Shown piece after piece: positions 41,499-53,117 of a DNA stretch of 64,000 bases. Source of the DNA: Zoogloea sp. (lineage in GTDB: Bacteria; Pseudomonadota; Gammaproteobacteria; Burkholderiales; Rhodocyclaceae); the NCBI GenBank assembly GCA_016720685.1, contig JADKKC010000027.1, positions 1 through 64,000 on the forward strand, read 5' to 3'. The first letter of the stretch is position 1, and every line of letters begins with the position of its first letter. Both the position numbers and the translations under genes were made by a program. The notes beneath the pieces are model-generated. The model saw nothing but the letters and a program-made list of their open reading frames with translations. It did no database searches and was not told where the DNA came from.

Positions 41499-41520
41499 GG
41501 GGCCCCCCCCGGGGGGGGGC
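41499..41520. repeat. Homopolymer palindrome G4-C8-G9-C
   Basis: Four G, eight C, nine G and one C in succession, a loop-less perfect C8/G8 palindrome. It lies between the cytochrome c terminator and the porin promoter. Such a sequence is rare in genomes and hard to sequence or assemble correctly. Confidence 0.9.
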
Positions 41521-41540
41521 GGCCCGAAGAACACACCGCC

Positions 41541-41566
41541 AAAAAGCCAGCCCGCAGGCTGGCTTT
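41541..41566 (-). terminator. Intrinsic terminator of the cytochrome c gene
   Basis: On the minus strand AAAGCCAGCC and GGCTGGCTTT form a stem with a 4-base loop, followed by TTTTT. It lies 18 bases after the cytochrome stop codon. Confidence 0.85.
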
Positions 41567-41583
41567 GGTTCTGCAGGCGCAGA

Positions 41584-41898
41584 TTACTTCTGGCTGAGCA
41601 CCCAGGCCACCAGGGTCTTGGCTTCGGCGGCGCTGACCTGCGGGTTGGGGGGCATCGGGATCTGGCCCCAGGCGCCAACGCCACCCTTCTGGACCTTTTC
41701 GATCAGCTTGGCTTCGGCGGTCTTGTCACCCTTGTACTTGGCGGCGACATCTTTGAAAGCGGGGCCGACCAGCTTCTTATCGACGGCGTGACAGGCCAGA
41801 CAGTTCTTGCCCTTGGCCAGATCTGCGCCGGCATCGGCGAAAACGGCGGTGGAGCCCATCAGGCCGGCAATGGCGGCAACAGCAACGAGTTTCTTCAT
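41584..41898 (-). CDS. Small class I cytochrome c (c5/c551 type)
   Basis: 104 aa, periplasmic. Signal peptide MKKLVAVAAIAGLMGSTAVFA, heme site C33-LA-C36-H37, axial Met82 in WGQIPMPPNP, and a final ALVAWVLSQK helix. This monoheme type carries electrons between the bc1 complex and terminal oxidases or reductases. The ATG at 41898 is chosen because the signal peptide starts there. It ends with its own terminator. Confidence 0.93.
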   Translation of the reverse strand: MKKLVAVAAIAGLMGSTAVFADAGADLAKGKNCLACHAVDKKLVGPAFKDVAAKYKGDKTAEAKLIEKVQKGGVGAWGQIPMPPNPQVSAAEAKTLVAWVLSQK

Positions 41899-41942
41899 TG
41901 TGATCCTCTCGGTTTGTGTGGCAGATAACGGCGCGTCGAAGT

Positions 41943-43992
41943 CTAGTCCGCCCACGCGGGTTTGCCAATTTTTATGAGCTCCGCTTCGAGACTCGACCAA
42001 GCGGAAGCCGGTGGCATGCATTCAACGCCCCGGCACAGCCACGCGTTGACAGCATCGCCGGCGGGTTTGTCGAGCACGGGCGGCAGGCCGCGCAGGCCGG
42101 TGGGCAGTGCCAGCACAAGCAGGCCCGGGACGATAGTGGGCGGCAAGCTTGCGCTGCCACGCGGGAAGGTCTGTTGCAGGGCCGCGCAACACGACGACCG
42201 GCGGCGGCGCGAGCTGTTCGGCCAGTGCGACGGCGATGCTGGCGTAGCCGCCGGGGCTGGCGCGAAGGGCCGGGTAATAAGCTTGCAGGGTGCGCTCGGC
42301 TGCAGCCAGGTAGCGCGTCTCGCCGGTGAGGTGGGCGAGCCGGCCGAGCACCTGGGCGGCGATTCCGTTGCCGGACGGCATGGCGCTGTCGTGGGCGCCC
42401 TTGGGGCGATGAATCAGGGTTTCGTGGTCGTGGCGGGTGAAGTAGAAGCCGCCGCCGGCCTGATCCTGGAAGTCGTCGAGCATGGCGTCGGCGAGGTCTT
42501 CGGCAAATTCGAGGTCTTCCGCGCGATAGCCGGCCTGCAGGCTTTCGACGAGGGCGTTGATCAGGAAGGCGTGATCGTCGAGGTAAGCATCGAGGTGGGC
42601 GCGGCCGTCCTTGCAGGTTGCCAGCAGACGCCCGTTGCGCCAGAGGGTGCTGCGGATGAAGTCGATGGCACGGGTGGCCGCGGCAAGCCAGTCCGGACGG
42701 TCGAAGACGCGGGCGGCGCGGATCAGGCCATGGATCATCAAGGCATTCCAGCTGACCAGCAGTTTGTCGTCGCGGCCGGGCCGGGTGCGGGTTTCGCGCC
42801 GGGCGAAGAGCCTGGCACGGGCGCTGGCGAGAAGCGCTTCGGCCTCGGCTTGATCCAGGCCGAGATTGGCCGCCACGTCGTCCAGCGGCTCGGCGATGTG
42901 GAAATGCCAGTGGCGGCCCTCGAAGTTGGGCGCCCGGGCAAGGCCGTAGTGGCGGGACAGCACGTGAAACTCCCGCTCGTCGAGCAGGCTGCGGACCTCG
43001 GCCTTGTCCCAGACGTAGAACCGGCCCTCCTCGTGCTCGGTATCGGCGTCCAGCGAGGAGGCGAAGCCGCCCTCCGGGAGGCGCATTTCGCGCAGCACCC
43101 ACTCGGCCGTCTGCTCCGCGACGCGGGCAAACAAGGGCTCGCCGGTGAGGGCCCAGGCGTCGGCGTAGAGCGCGAGCAGCGGGCCGTTGTCGTAGAGCAT
43201 CTTTTCGAAGTGGGGAATAGCCCAGCGTTCGTCGACGCTGTAGCGGGCAAAGCCGCCGCCGAGCTGGTCGAAAATGCCACCCCCGGCCATTCCGCGCAGG
43301 GTTTTAAGGGCCATGTCACGGGCTGCCCCCTCGCCGCTGCCGAGCAGGAAATCGAGGTCGGCAGGATGGGGAAACTTGGGCGCTTCGCCAAAGCCGCCGT
43401 GGCGGGCATCAAAAGTGGACGCCAGTGTGGCGATCAGCGACTTGAGCGGGGCGGGGCTGAAATCCGACGGATGGGCGCGGCCGGTGGCGTCGCTGCGGCC
43501 AAGTGCCGCACGCAGGCTGGCGTCCTGCTCGTCGATGGCGGCACGCTGGTTATGGAAGGCGGCGGAAATCTGTTCGAGCAGATCGGGAAAGCCCGGCAGC
43601 CGGTAGCGGGGTGTTTTGGGGAAATAGGTGCCGCTGAAAAATGGCGTGCCGTCGGGCGTCAGGAAAACCGTAAGCGGCCAGCCGCCGCCGCGCCGGGCGA
43701 GCAGTTGGTGGGCAGACTGGTAGATCTGGTCGAGGTCGGGGCGCTCTTCCCGATCCACCTTGATGTTGACGAACAGGCGGTTCATCAGCGCCGCCACTTC
43801 GGCATCCTCGAAGGATTCGTGGGCCATGACGTGGCACCAGTGACAGGCGGAGTAGCCGATGGAGAGGAGGATGGGCCGGTCTTCGCGGCGGGCGAGTTCG
43901 AGGGCTTCGTCGCACCAGGGCCACCAGTGAACCGGGTTGTCGGCGTGCTGCTGAAGATAGGGGGAGGTTTCGTGCTGGAGGCGGTTGGGCAT
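41943..43992 (-). CDS. YyaL/DUF255 thioredoxin-domain protein (frameshifted near C-terminus)
   Basis: About 683 aa after repair. An N-terminal thioredoxin-like DUF255 domain ([23 protein letters not shown] at residues 50-53) is followed by a six-hairpin glycosidase-like (α/α) region. This matches the widespread YyaL/spermatogenesis-associated protein 20 family, whose biochemical role is not established. The frame is lost at 42124-42129 (CCCGGG); removing one base restores [16 protein letters not shown] and a Cys-containing end typical of the family, with the stop at 41943. The ATG at 43992 begins the conserved N-terminus. It lies downstream of tamA on the same strand. Confidence 0.88.
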
Positions 43993-44078
43993 GGAGGCTC
44001 CCGGGGTTTTCGTTGTTGTGTTTGTGGTGGCGTGCTTTTGCGTTGGAGCCCCCGGCCCCGGCAAAAGTTGTGGGCGCG

Positions 44079-45812
44079 TCAGAAGGCGATGGCGATGGAA
44101 AACTGGAGCCGGACGCGGTGGTCGGCCTGGCCGTAGGCGAGATCGACCGCAATCGGGCCGGCCGGGCTTTTCCAGCGGGGGCCCATGCCGTAACCGAGGT
44201 TCATCTTGAAGAGCTTGCGTTCGTCGTTGGCGTTGCCGGCATCGACGAAGGCGGCAACGCCCCAGTCGCCCTTGTACCAGTGAACATACTCGGCGCTGGT
44301 CACCGCAAGGTAGCGCCCGCCAACGGTGGCGCTGCCGTCGGTGACGCCCAGGCTCTGGTAGGCGTAACCCCGCACGGTTTGCGCGCCGCCGGTACGGAAC
44401 AGGAAATCCTGCGGCACACCGTCGCGGGACGCGGCAATGGTGATGCCGCCTTCGGCACGCAGGATGATCACGTCCCGGTCGAAGGCGGGCAGGAACTGCT
44501 GGTAGCGGCCATACATGCGGACGAAGTTGCGGTCGGACAACAGCACTTGCGACGCGCCGCCGAGTTGCAGGTTGAGCACGTGGCCGTGGTGCGGATCGAG
44601 GATGCTGTCGACGCTGCGGTGGGTCCAGGACCAGTTGGCCGTCAGCGCGCTGCGGCGGGTGCTCAGGCTGCCGTCCGGTGCCAGGGCCTCGTGCTGGTAA
44701 TTGAGTGCAAATCGGTTTTCGATGTTGCCACTGGGCAGGGTACGAACCACACCGATGGACTGGCGCTGGGTTTGCAGGCCGGCGATGTTGGTGTGCTCGG
44801 CAAGCACGCCCACGCTGTCGAGCGCGCCGTCCAGCGAGGGCGGCAGAAAAACATCGGCATAGACGAGCTGGCGGCGCTGCTCGATTCGCAGGCCGCTGAC
44901 GAGGTTGTAGGCCCGGTCGAAGAAATGGGCGTCGCGATAGCTGGTTTCGACGCGGTAGCCGGTGCTGCTGCTGACGCCGAATCCGAAACCGACGCGTCGC
45001 GGCTTGGCCTCGGTGACCTGCACGCGCACCGGCGCGGCTTCAGGCGTGGCGCTATGGCGGTCGATGTCGACAACGACCGAGGCAAAATAAGTGGTGTTCT
45101 GCAGGGCGCTCTGGAACAGCAGCAGGCGCTCCTGGCTGTAGAGCTCGCCGGGCGTGGGCGGGCGGTAGCGCTCGATCAGCGAGCGGTCGTAATCGACAAG
45201 GCCGGTGATTTCAAGCGGGCCGAAGCGGAACACCGGGCCGGAATCCACCGTTACGCTCAGTGCGGCGCTGGCCGTGGCCGGGTCGATCAGCGCCTCGCTG
45301 TCGGTGATCGCGGCAGCGGCGTATTCGCGGGCACTCAGGGCGTCGAGCACGCGCTGCTTGGCGGCGTCCCAGTCGGCCTGCCGGAAAGGCTGGCCGACCG
45401 GCAGGCCCCAGGCTTCCCGCAGCGCGGCGAGGCGGGCCGGACGATCGCCTTCGTCGCGGCTCAGATCACCGGCAAAATCCAGCCGCACGCTTGAGATGGT
45501 GCTGCGCACGCCCGGCGTCACCACGATGCGGAAGTCGTCGTCGGCCTCATCACCTTCGATGGAGGCCGAGAAATAGCCTTCGGTGGCGAGGATTTCTTCG
45601 ACTTCCTTGCGCGCCCGGCGCAGCAGTGCAACGCGCCCGGCCGCGTCGATCTCGTCTTTGCGACGATCAAGAAAATCCAGGTGCTTGACGAGCACCGGAC
45701 GCAGCTCGTCGGGCACGACCAGCACAACGCTTCCGGCAGCGCGCACCGCGCCGCCAAACCCGAGGGCAAGCAGGATCAGCAGCAGACGAAGAACAAGGGC
45801 ATGGCGCGGCAC
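44079..45812 (-). CDS. tamA: Translocation and assembly module protein TamA
   Basis: Outer-membrane Omp85-family protein, 577 aa. Signal peptide (about 1-26), three POTRA domains (to ~260), then a 16-strand barrel with the Omp85 motifs [16 protein letters not shown] and the late [15 protein letters not shown] element, ending IAF. TamA works with inner-membrane TamB in outer-membrane protein and lipid transport. tamB, which usually follows, is not here: the next gene on this strand is the YyaL-like gene. Confidence 0.92.
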   Translation of the reverse strand: MPRHALVLRLLLILLALGFGGAVRAAGSVVLVVPDELRPVLVKHLDFLDRRKDEIDAAGRVALLRRARKEVEEILATEGYFSASIEGDEADDDFRIVVTPGVRSTISSVRLDFAGDLSRDEGDRPARLAALREAWGLPVGQPFRQADWDAAKQRVLDALSAREYAAAAITDSEALIDPATASAALSVTVDSGPVFRFGPLEITGLVDYDRSLIERYRPPTPGELYSQERLLLFQSALQNTTYFASVVVDIDRHSATPEAAPVRVQVTEAKPRRVGFGFGVSSSTGYRVETSYRDAHFFDRAYNLVSGLRIEQRRQLVYADVFLPPSLDGALDSVGVLAEHTNIAGLQTQRQSIGVVRTLPSGNIENRFALNYQHEALAPDGSLSTRRSALTANWSWTHRSVDSILDPHHGHVLNLQLGGASQVLLSDRNFVRMYGRYQQFLPAFDRDVIILRAEGGITIAASRDGVPQDFLFRTGGAQTVRGYAYQSLGVTDGSATVGGRYLAVTSAEYVHWYKGDWGVAAFVDAGNANDERKLFKMNLGYGMGPRWKSPAGPIAVDLAYGQADHRVRLQFSIAIAF

Positions 45813-45841
45813 GGAACGGATTCTACCCGCCCGTCACCGCT

Positions 45842-48800
45842 CTAGGCGTTGCCGAGCCGCATGAGGCGCGGATTGCCACCGCAGGCGGTGATGTTGTCGG
45901 TGATGCAGCGCTCCACGATGAGGCGTTCGATGGCATAGGCCGGCTCTGGCGCAAGGAAGGGGCGGATCGGCCCTTCCTGCTCCGCACAGGCGCGGCGCCA
46001 GCGGGCTGTCTCGGGTGCCGGCAAATCGGCGAGCACTGCGGCGCAGCCGGCAAAGGCATCCGTGCAACGTTCAACCCGGGCCTGCAGGGCCGGCGGCAGC
46101 ATCGACAACCAGGCTTCGGCCGGCTGGCCGGCCAGAACCCGCAGAAGGTTGCCGGTAGCCAGCACTGCGGCAAGCTGGTGCAGCCAGGCTTCGAGACCGT
46201 CGGCAAGGCCGAGGACTGCGCCGCGGGGATAAAAGCCGAGGGTGTTGGTTTCGCCGGTCGGCCCCGGCAAGGCCAGCACAAGGCCGGCCAGCGATGCCCT
46301 GCGGTAGGCCGCAAGGTGGTCGCGCAGGCGACAGCGGGCAGCCTCGTCCAGCGGCACCGCGTCGCCGGAAAGCCACGCCTCCATGTCGTCGAGCGCGGAA
46401 GTGCGCTGGACGCGCCAGAGCCGCCAGCGGCAGCGGGGCGCCGCGCACCAGGCGCCGCAGACTCAGCGGCCCGCCGGCCTTGGGACCGGTGCCGGAGAGG
46501 CCTTCGCCACCAAACGGCTGCACGCCGACAACCGCACCGATCATGTTGCGGTTTACATAAATATTACCGACCCGCGCACGGCCGGTGATGTGGGCAATGG
46601 TTTCATCCACCCGGGACTGGATGCCGAGGGTGAGGCCGTAGCCCGTGGCGGCAAGCGCGTCGAGCAGATCGTCGAGATCGCAGGCTGCGTAGCGGATGAC
46701 GTGGAGCACCGGCCCGAAAACCTCCCGGTCGAGCTGCCATGGCGACGCCAGTTCAATGAGTGTTGGCGCCACGAAATGCCCTTTCGCGCAGTTGTCGGGC
46801 AGGCTGCGGGTGAGCACCCGATGGCGATTGGCGCGCATGGCGTCGATGTAGGCCTCGACCCGCAGACGCGCCGCTTGGTCGATCAGGGGGCCGATATCGG
46901 CAGAAAAACTGTCGGTGGGGCCGAGTTCAAGTTCGGCGATTGCGCCGTCGAGCAGCGCAAGCACCCTGTCGGCAATGTCCTCCTGGACGCACAAGAGGCG
47001 CAGCGCCGAGCAGCGCTGGCCGGCGGAATCGAACGCCGAGGCGATCACATCGGTCACCACTTGTTCGGGCAGCGCGGTGGAATCGACAATCATTGCGTTG
47101 ATGCCGCCGGTTTCGGCAATCAGCGGCACGTCGCCGCGGGCGGCGAGCTGGCGCTGGATGCCTCCCGCCACCGCCGTCGAGCCGGTAAACAGCACCCCGG
47201 CCACGCGCGAATCCGCCACCAGAGCAGCGCCAACGTCGCCGCCGCGGCCGGGCAGGCACTGCAGCACGGGGCGCGGGATGCCAGCTTCGTGCAGCAGCGC
47301 GACGACCCGGTCGGCAATCAGCGGCGTCTGCCCGGCAGGCTTGGCGATCACCGGGTTACCGGCAGCGAGCGCCGCGGCAATCTGCCCGACGAAGATCGCC
47401 AGCGGAAAATTCCACGGGCTGATCGCCACCACAACACCAAGGGGCTGGCTGCCGGTCAGGTCGCCCGCGCGCAGGCGGGCCGCGTAGTAACGGCAGAAAT
47501 CGGCCGCCTCACGCACTTCGCCCTGGCCTGCTGCGATCGTTTTGCCGGCTTCCCGCACCAGCAGGGCGACAAAGGCATGGCTGCGGGCTTCGAGGGCCTG
47601 GGCGGCGCGTTCGAGGGCGTGGCACGGGCTTCGGCATCAACGCCAGCCCAGGCCGCCGCCGCGGCACTGGCCGCCTGCAGGGCCGCTTGGACATCGGCGG
47701 GCGTGGCGGAGCGAACGCGGCCAAGCACCTCGTCCTGGCACGCCGGATTGCAGATTTCGACCAAACCGGCCTCGTCGGGCACTGTTTCGGCAGCGATACG
47801 CGGGCCAACCGTCGGCACGTCGGCGCGGCTTTTTTCAAGGGCAGCAAGAAAGGCCCGGCGCACCGGCGCCGCGGCAAGGTCGAAACCCCGGCTGTTACGC
47901 CAGTCCGGATAGAGCCCGACCGGCAGCGGAACGCCCGGATGGGGCGCGCAGCCGCCCGCCAGCGCGGTATCGACCGGGTGCGTCAGCAGTTCGCCGAGCG
48001 GCACCTTCTCGTCGACGATGCGATTGACGAAGCTGGTGTTGGCGCCGTTTTCAAGCAGGCGCCGAACGAGGTAGGCGAGCAGCGTCCGGTGGCTGCCAAC
48101 GGGCGCATACACGCGTACCGGCCGACGCATCGCGGGCTCTTCGGAGGCGACAAGCTGGCGATAGAGCGCTTCACCCATGCCGTGCAGGCACTGGAATTCG
48201 TAATCCCCCGGCCGGAAGCGACCGCCGGTTCTAAGCACCGCAGCAACCGTGTGCGCGTTGTGGGTGGCGAACTGCGGAAAGATCGCGTCGGGCGCCGCCA
48301 GCAAGCGCCGCACACACGCCAGGTAGGCCAGGTCGGTGTGGGCCTTGCGGGTGTAGACCGGGTAATCGACAAGGCCATCCTGCTGGGCTCGCTTGATCTC
48401 GGTATCCCAGTAGGCGCCCTTGACGAGGCGCACCATCAGCCGGCGGCGATGGCGGCGGGCCATGGCGATCAGCCAGTCGATGACGAAGGGAGCCCGCTTC
48501 TGGTAGGCCTGCACTGCAAAACCGAGGCCCGCCCAGTCGGTGAGTTCAGGATCGGCGACGAGGGCGCCCAGGACGTCGAGGGACAACTCCAGCCGGTCGG
48601 CTTCCTCGGCGTCGATGGTGAGGCTGATGTCCTGCCCCTTGGCGAGCAGGCACAAGTGGCGCAGCCGCGGCAGCAACTCGTGCATCACGCGCCCGCGCTG
48701 GGACCACTGGTAGCGCGGATGAAGCGCCGACAGCTTGATGGAGATGCTGTTGCCCTTGTGGACGCCACGCCAAGCATCGCCGATACCAATCGCGCGGATG

Positions 48801-49498
48801 GCGTGGGCGTAGGCGGCGGCATAGCGCTCGGCGTCATCGGCACACAGGGCCGCCTCGCCGAGCATGTCGAAAGAGTAACGGTAGTCGGCGGCAGGCTCGC
48901 CGGCCACCCGTTCAAGGGCTTCCTCGATGGTTTCGCCGAGCACGAACTGCTGGCCGACCAGGCGCATCGCACACTCCATCGCCTCGCCGATCAGCCGCTC
49001 GCCCCCCCGCGCGGCAATGCGGGCCAGGGCCCCCGGCACACGGGCTGCGTCTTCGGGCGCCAGCAGGCGGCCTGTCAGGGCGAGGCTCCAGGCAGCCGCA
49101 TTGACAAACAGCGAGGGGCTGTGGCCGACATGGCCCGACCAGTCCCGGTCGCGCAGCTTGTCCCGGATGAGGCGCAGGCGCCCGGCTTCGTCCGGCACCC
49201 GCAGCAGGGCTTCGGCCAGGCACATGAGGGCGACGCCTTCGCTGCTGTCGAGAGAGAACTCGTTCATCAGCGCATCGACACCGCCGGCCCGCATGCGACT
49301 CTGGCGTACCCCGGCGGCCAGGCTTTCAGCCCGCACCGACAGCCTGACTGCAAGCTCCGCAGGACATCGGGCTTCGTCGATCAGCGCGGCGACGCATTCG
49401 GCTTCAGGCCGCCGACAGGCCGCTTCAATGGCCTCGCGCAGGGCGCCCAGCTCTTCGTCGGAAGGCGGAAGGGGAGCAGGCTCGAAGGGGATTGACAT
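45842..49498 (-). CDS. putA: Bifunctional proline dehydrogenase / P5C dehydrogenase PutA (two frameshifts)
   Basis: Oxidises proline to glutamate through an FAD proline dehydrogenase and an NAD aldehyde dehydrogenase. About 1217 aa after repair. Proline dehydrogenase motifs include SIKLSALHPRY and RLVKGAYWDTEIK. The aldehyde dehydrogenase has ISPWNFPLAIF and catalytic Cys in GQRCSALR. The C-terminal domain ends ITDNITACGGNPRLM. There is no N-terminal ribbon-helix-helix, so it should not act as its own repressor. Frame breaks: a missing base near 47620 (AEARATPSN for AEARAHALERAA) and an extra base at the GGGG run 46435-46438. ATG at 49498. fbp lies upstream on the same strand. Confidence 0.92.
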
Positions 49499-49629
49499 GG
49501 CTTCACCAGACGTTAGCAGCACAAGCTGTCAGGTTCGACCATGCCGGATGAAAACGATTCAAACTTGATGCGTCCGGGCAAGGGGCCGGCAGAAAGCGCG
49601 GCCCGGCCAGCCCGGACGGAGGCCGGAAA

Positions 49630-50631
49630 TCAGCCCTCGTTGTGGTAGCGGGTCACCCGCTCGACTTCGTTCTTCGAACCCAGCACCACCGGCACGCGCT
49701 GATGCAGTTTGGTCGGCTGAATGGAGAGAATGCGCTCGCGCCCCGTGGTGGCGGCACCGCCGGCGGCCTCGACGATCATGGCCATCGGGTTGGCTTCATA
49801 CATCAGGCGCAGCTTGCCGCCCTGAGCCTTCATCTTGCTGTCCATCGGGTACATGAAGACGCCGCCACGGGTCAGGATGCGATGCACGTCGGCAACCATC
49901 GAGGCGACCCAGCGCATGTTGAAATCACGCTCGCGGGGGCCTTCCTTGCCGGCCTGCAGCTCGCTGATGTAGCGCTGTACCGGCGGCTCCCAGTAGCGCT
50001 GGTTGGAAGCATTGATGGCGTATTCCTTGGTGTCCTCGGGAATCGTCATGTTGGGATGGGTGTAGATGAAGCTGCCCATCTCGCGATCCAGCGTGAAGCC
50101 ATGCACGCCGTCGCCCACGGTCAGGACCAGCTGGGTGGCCGGGCCGTACACCGAATAGCCTGCCGCCACCTGGGAAGTACCCGGCTGCATGAAATCGGCC
50201 TCGGTGGGCGGCGCAGTGCCCTCGGGGCACTTGAGCACCGAGAAAATGGTGCCGACGGAAATATTCACGTCGATGTTGGACGAACCGTCGAGGGGATCGA
50301 ACAGCAGCAGGAAGCCGCCTCGCGGATAGTCGCTGGGGATCGGGCGAATCTCTTCGACCTCTTCGGAGGCCATCGCCGCCAGATGGCCGCCCCATTCGTT
50401 GGCCTGGATCAGGATGTCGTTGGCGATGACGTCGAGCTTCTTCTGCGCCTCACCCTGCACGTTGTCGCTACCGGCCTCGCCGAGCACATCGGCCAGGGCG
50501 CCTTTAGACACGTTGACTGCAATGGCCTTGACGGCCCGGGCAACGACTTCCATCAACAAGCGCAAATCGGCCCCCATCAGGCCCTTGCGCTGTTGTTCGA
50601 TAAGGAATTGGGTGAGCGTGACTCGACGCAT
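49630..50631 (-). CDS. fbp: Fructose-1,6-bisphosphatase class 1
   Basis: Gluconeogenic enzyme removing phosphate 1 from fructose-1,6-bisphosphate. 333 aa, full length. Metal-binding motif [12 protein letters not shown] near residue 115, MASEEVEEI for the second metal ligands, and GGVFMYPMD near the active-site end. It is divergent from dadA across a 134-base region that must hold both promoters. Confidence 0.97.
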   Translation of the reverse strand: MRRVTLTQFLIEQQRKGLMGADLRLLMEVVARAVKAIAVNVSKGALADVLGEAGSDNVQGEAQKKLDVIANDILIQANEWGGHLAAMASEEVEEIRPIPSDYPRGGFLLLFDPLDGSSNIDVNISVGTIFSVLKCPEGTAPPTEADFMQPGTSQVAAGYSVYGPATQLVLTVGDGVHGFTLDREMGSFIYTHPNMTIPEDTKEYAINASNQRYWEPPVQRYISELQAGKEGPRERDFNMRWVASMVADVHRILTRGGVFMYPMDSKMKAQGGKLRLMYEANPMAMIVEAAGGAATTGRERILSIQPTKLHQRVPVVLGSKNEVERVTRYHNEG

Positions 50632-50765
50632 GACTCGGTTCTCCGGGATAACCTCTAAAAGTGAAGATTATCGCCCGGATCGCGAGCTTTCGTCGTTTAT
50701 GATTGCGGGCTCGATTGAAAAGCGGCGGATCCCCGCCCCATCCGGAGCACTTTTCCCAAAGCATC

Positions 50766-52082
50766 ATGGAAGTCTTGGTCATCGGCGCCGGCCTCGCTGG
50801 CGTCACAAGCGCCTGGTATCTCGCCCAGGCAGGCTGCAGCGTAACGGTCGTTGACCGCCAGCCCGGTCCGGGCCTCGAAACCAGCTTCGCCAACGGCGGA
50901 CAAATCTCCGTCAGCCATCCCGAACCCTGGGCCAACCCGTCGGCCCCCGCCACCGTGCTCCGCTGGCTGGGCCGCGAGGATGCACCGCTGCTGTTCCGGC
51001 TCCGCGCCGATGCCGCCCAGTGGCACTGGGCGGCATCCTTCCTGCGCGAATGCCTGCCCGGTCGAACCGCCCGCAATACCGCTGCCATCGCCCACCTGGC
51101 CGCCTACAGCCGCCTCGAACTGCGTGCCTTGCGCGCCGCCACCGGCATCGAGTACGAATCCCGCGAAGGCGGCATCCTCCATCTTTTTGAAACCCCCCGC
51201 GAATTCGCCCACCTGCCCGCCAAGCTCAAGCTGCTACAGGATTTCGGCATCGCCGGCCGCATCCTCGATCCCGACCAGGCCATCGCCGTCGAGCCCGCCC
51301 TCGCTGCGCTGCGCCCGCGCCTGGCTGGAGCGCTCCACGGACTTGACGACGAAACCGGCAACGCCCACCTGTTCTGCGCAGCACTGGCCCAGAAGGCGCA
51401 GGAGGCCGGGGTTCACTTTTGCCTGAACAACCGCGTTTACGATTTCGATGTCGTCCATGGAAAAATCATGGGCGTACGCGTATTTGATGGCGAAAACCGC
51501 GCTGGCGTCATGCGTGCCGACGCCGTCGTGCTGGCAGCGGGCAGCTACAGCCCTCTCCTCGCCTGTTAGTTTGGAATTGCGCTCCCGATCTACCCGGTCA
51601 AGGGCTATTCGATCACCGTGCCGATTCTCGACGAGGCCCGAGCCCCACACTTGAGCCTGACCGACGAATCACGTCGCGTGGTGTGCTCCCGGCTCGGCAA
51701 CGCCTTGCGGGTGGCAGGTACAGCAGAACTCGTCGGCTACGACCTTTCGCCCAATCCGGCCCGCGGCGCAGCAATCATGGACTGGCTTGAGGACCACCTG
51801 CCAGGCGTTGCCGATCTCTCCCGCGCCGAGCACTGGTGCGGCCTGCGTCCAGCCACACCGAGCAACGTCCCCCTGATCGGGCAGACCCGCATTGCCAACC
51901 TGTACCTCAATACCGGCCACGGCACCCTGGGCTGGACCCTCGCCTGCGGCTCCGGCAAGGCGATTTCCGACATTGTGACCGGACAAGGCCCCAAACCGGA
52001 TTTCCCCTTCCTTGGCCCAGGTCCGCGCTGGTCGCCAGGCCGTGCTCAGCTTTCAACGCTTTCCTCGAATAAAACGCGGTAA
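50766..52082 (+). CDS. dadA: D-amino acid dehydrogenase small subunit, interrupted by an in-frame TAG
   Basis: FAD enzyme that oxidises D-amino acids (for example D-alanine) to 2-oxo acids in the membrane-linked respiratory chain. N-terminal Rossmann motif VIGAGLAGVTSAWYLAQAG, then TSFANGGQISVSHPEPWANP, characteristic of DadA. Codon 268 is TAG (51567-51569), between SYSPLLAC and FGIALPIYPVKGYSITVP. The downstream frame is unchanged and conserved to the end at 52082 (438 codons in all). A nonsense mutation or base error is therefore likely, not two genes. The gene ends inside the 3' end of the convergent PilZ gene (37-base overlap). Confidence 0.9.
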
Positions 52083-52927
52083 ACAAAGGCCGACAAAACC
52101 ACCTGTTCCGCATGGGACAGGTCGTCAAACTGAACGCCGTGGCTAACCAGCGGCGCCTCGCCTTCCTGATGCGCACCGAAATGCACCGAGCGCAGCAGCG
52201 CTGGAATCGTCAGGTATTGCTCGACATCGCTGACGACAACGCGGAACTTGATCGAGATTTTTTCATCCTTGACACCGATCGGAACCTTGGCAGTCAGCAT
52301 CGCGCCGCCGGTACTCAGATCCACCAGCGAAGCTGCATGCGGACGGCCATCCGCTCCGATCACGGCACAGATCAGATTGACCCGCGCCCGCGCCCCGCGA
52401 CGCACGACCAGCCCACGCACCTGGGCCGGGTAGCTCAGGTGCAGATGGGGAAACGGAACATTGGCCACCTTGTAGATTGTCGTCCCGAAGGCATAGACGC
52501 TTTTGCCCGAGAACATCCTCACGACAAAACCCTGTCCTTCACGCATAAGCAGAACCTTGCCATCCTGGGTCGGCGTCGAAACGATGACGCTCTTGCCTTT
52601 CAGATAGCCGATCAGCTTGACGTAATAGCGCGCCTGCCCTGCATCCCCTTGAGCCTGTAGCTGCAGGGTGTCCCCGATATCGAGCCTGATCTCGTCGAAA
52701 CCACACTGGTCATCGGCGGGCTTCTCGCCACCATCCGCAGTGTTGAGACGCGTATCGCTGATCGGAAGCTTGCGAAAGAGCCCTCTCTCCATCAGCGCCT
52801 TCTTCTGGTTTTCGGTTTCGACCACAACCCCACGTGCCAATAGGAGCTGCTTCCGGTCGTCATAGAGCGCCCATGGCACGGGCCTGCCGATTTCAACTTC
52901 GCCGCTATTGACTCGTACAAAAGACAT
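52046..52927 (-). CDS. YcgR-like PilZ domain protein (c-di-GMP receptor)
   Basis: 293 aa. An N-terminal YcgR-type domain (about 85-185, flagellar-brake-like) is followed by a PilZ domain with the c-di-GMP contact set RRGARAR and DLSTGGAM (RxxxR and DxSxxG). A ~60-residue region before these is family-specific. It is a predicted c-di-GMP effector acting on motility or envelope functions; no flagellar genes are nearby. Start at 52927 (MSFVRVNSGEVEIG). Convergent with dadA. Confidence 0.85.
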   Translation of the reverse strand: MSFVRVNSGEVEIGRPVPWALYDDRKQLLLARGVVVETENQKKALMERGLFRKLPISDTRLNTADGGEKPADDQCGFDEIRLDIGDTLQLQAQGDAGQARYYVKLIGYLKGKSVIVSTPTQDGKVLLMREGQGFVVRMFSGKSVYAFGTTIYKVANVPFPHLHLSYPAQVRGLVVRRGARARVNLICAVIGADGRPHAASLVDLSTGGAMLTAKVPIGVKDEKISIKFRVVVSDVEQYLTIPALLRSVHFGAHQEGEAPLVSHGVQFDDLSHAEQVVLSAFVYRVLFEESVES

Positions 52928-53117
52928 CACCCGCCTACCATGTAAACACACGTGAGCGGGATATCGTCATTACTGGGCTCGACTTGAGGTATTAATTATT
53001 TACGGAAGAGAGACTGCCAGGCAGGACGGCGACCGAAGATGGAACTCGAGGGCAGTGACCGAGCATCCGGATTGGCCGCGGCAGCACAGCGCCGCAGGCC
53101 TCGGGGCTCGGCCGAAA

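Noticed and set aside
45842..46384. Separate 180-aa gene after putA.
   Set aside because: Its sequence is the C-terminal domain of PutA, reached by removing one base in the GGGG run at 46435.
47687..49495. A 602-codon plus-strand open frame opposite putA.
   Set aside because: Shadow of the proline dehydrogenase domain; no start signal or domain.
51618..52082. Separate small gene after dadA.
   Set aside because: It is the conserved C-terminal part of DadA in the same frame after the TAG, with no ribosome-binding site of its own.
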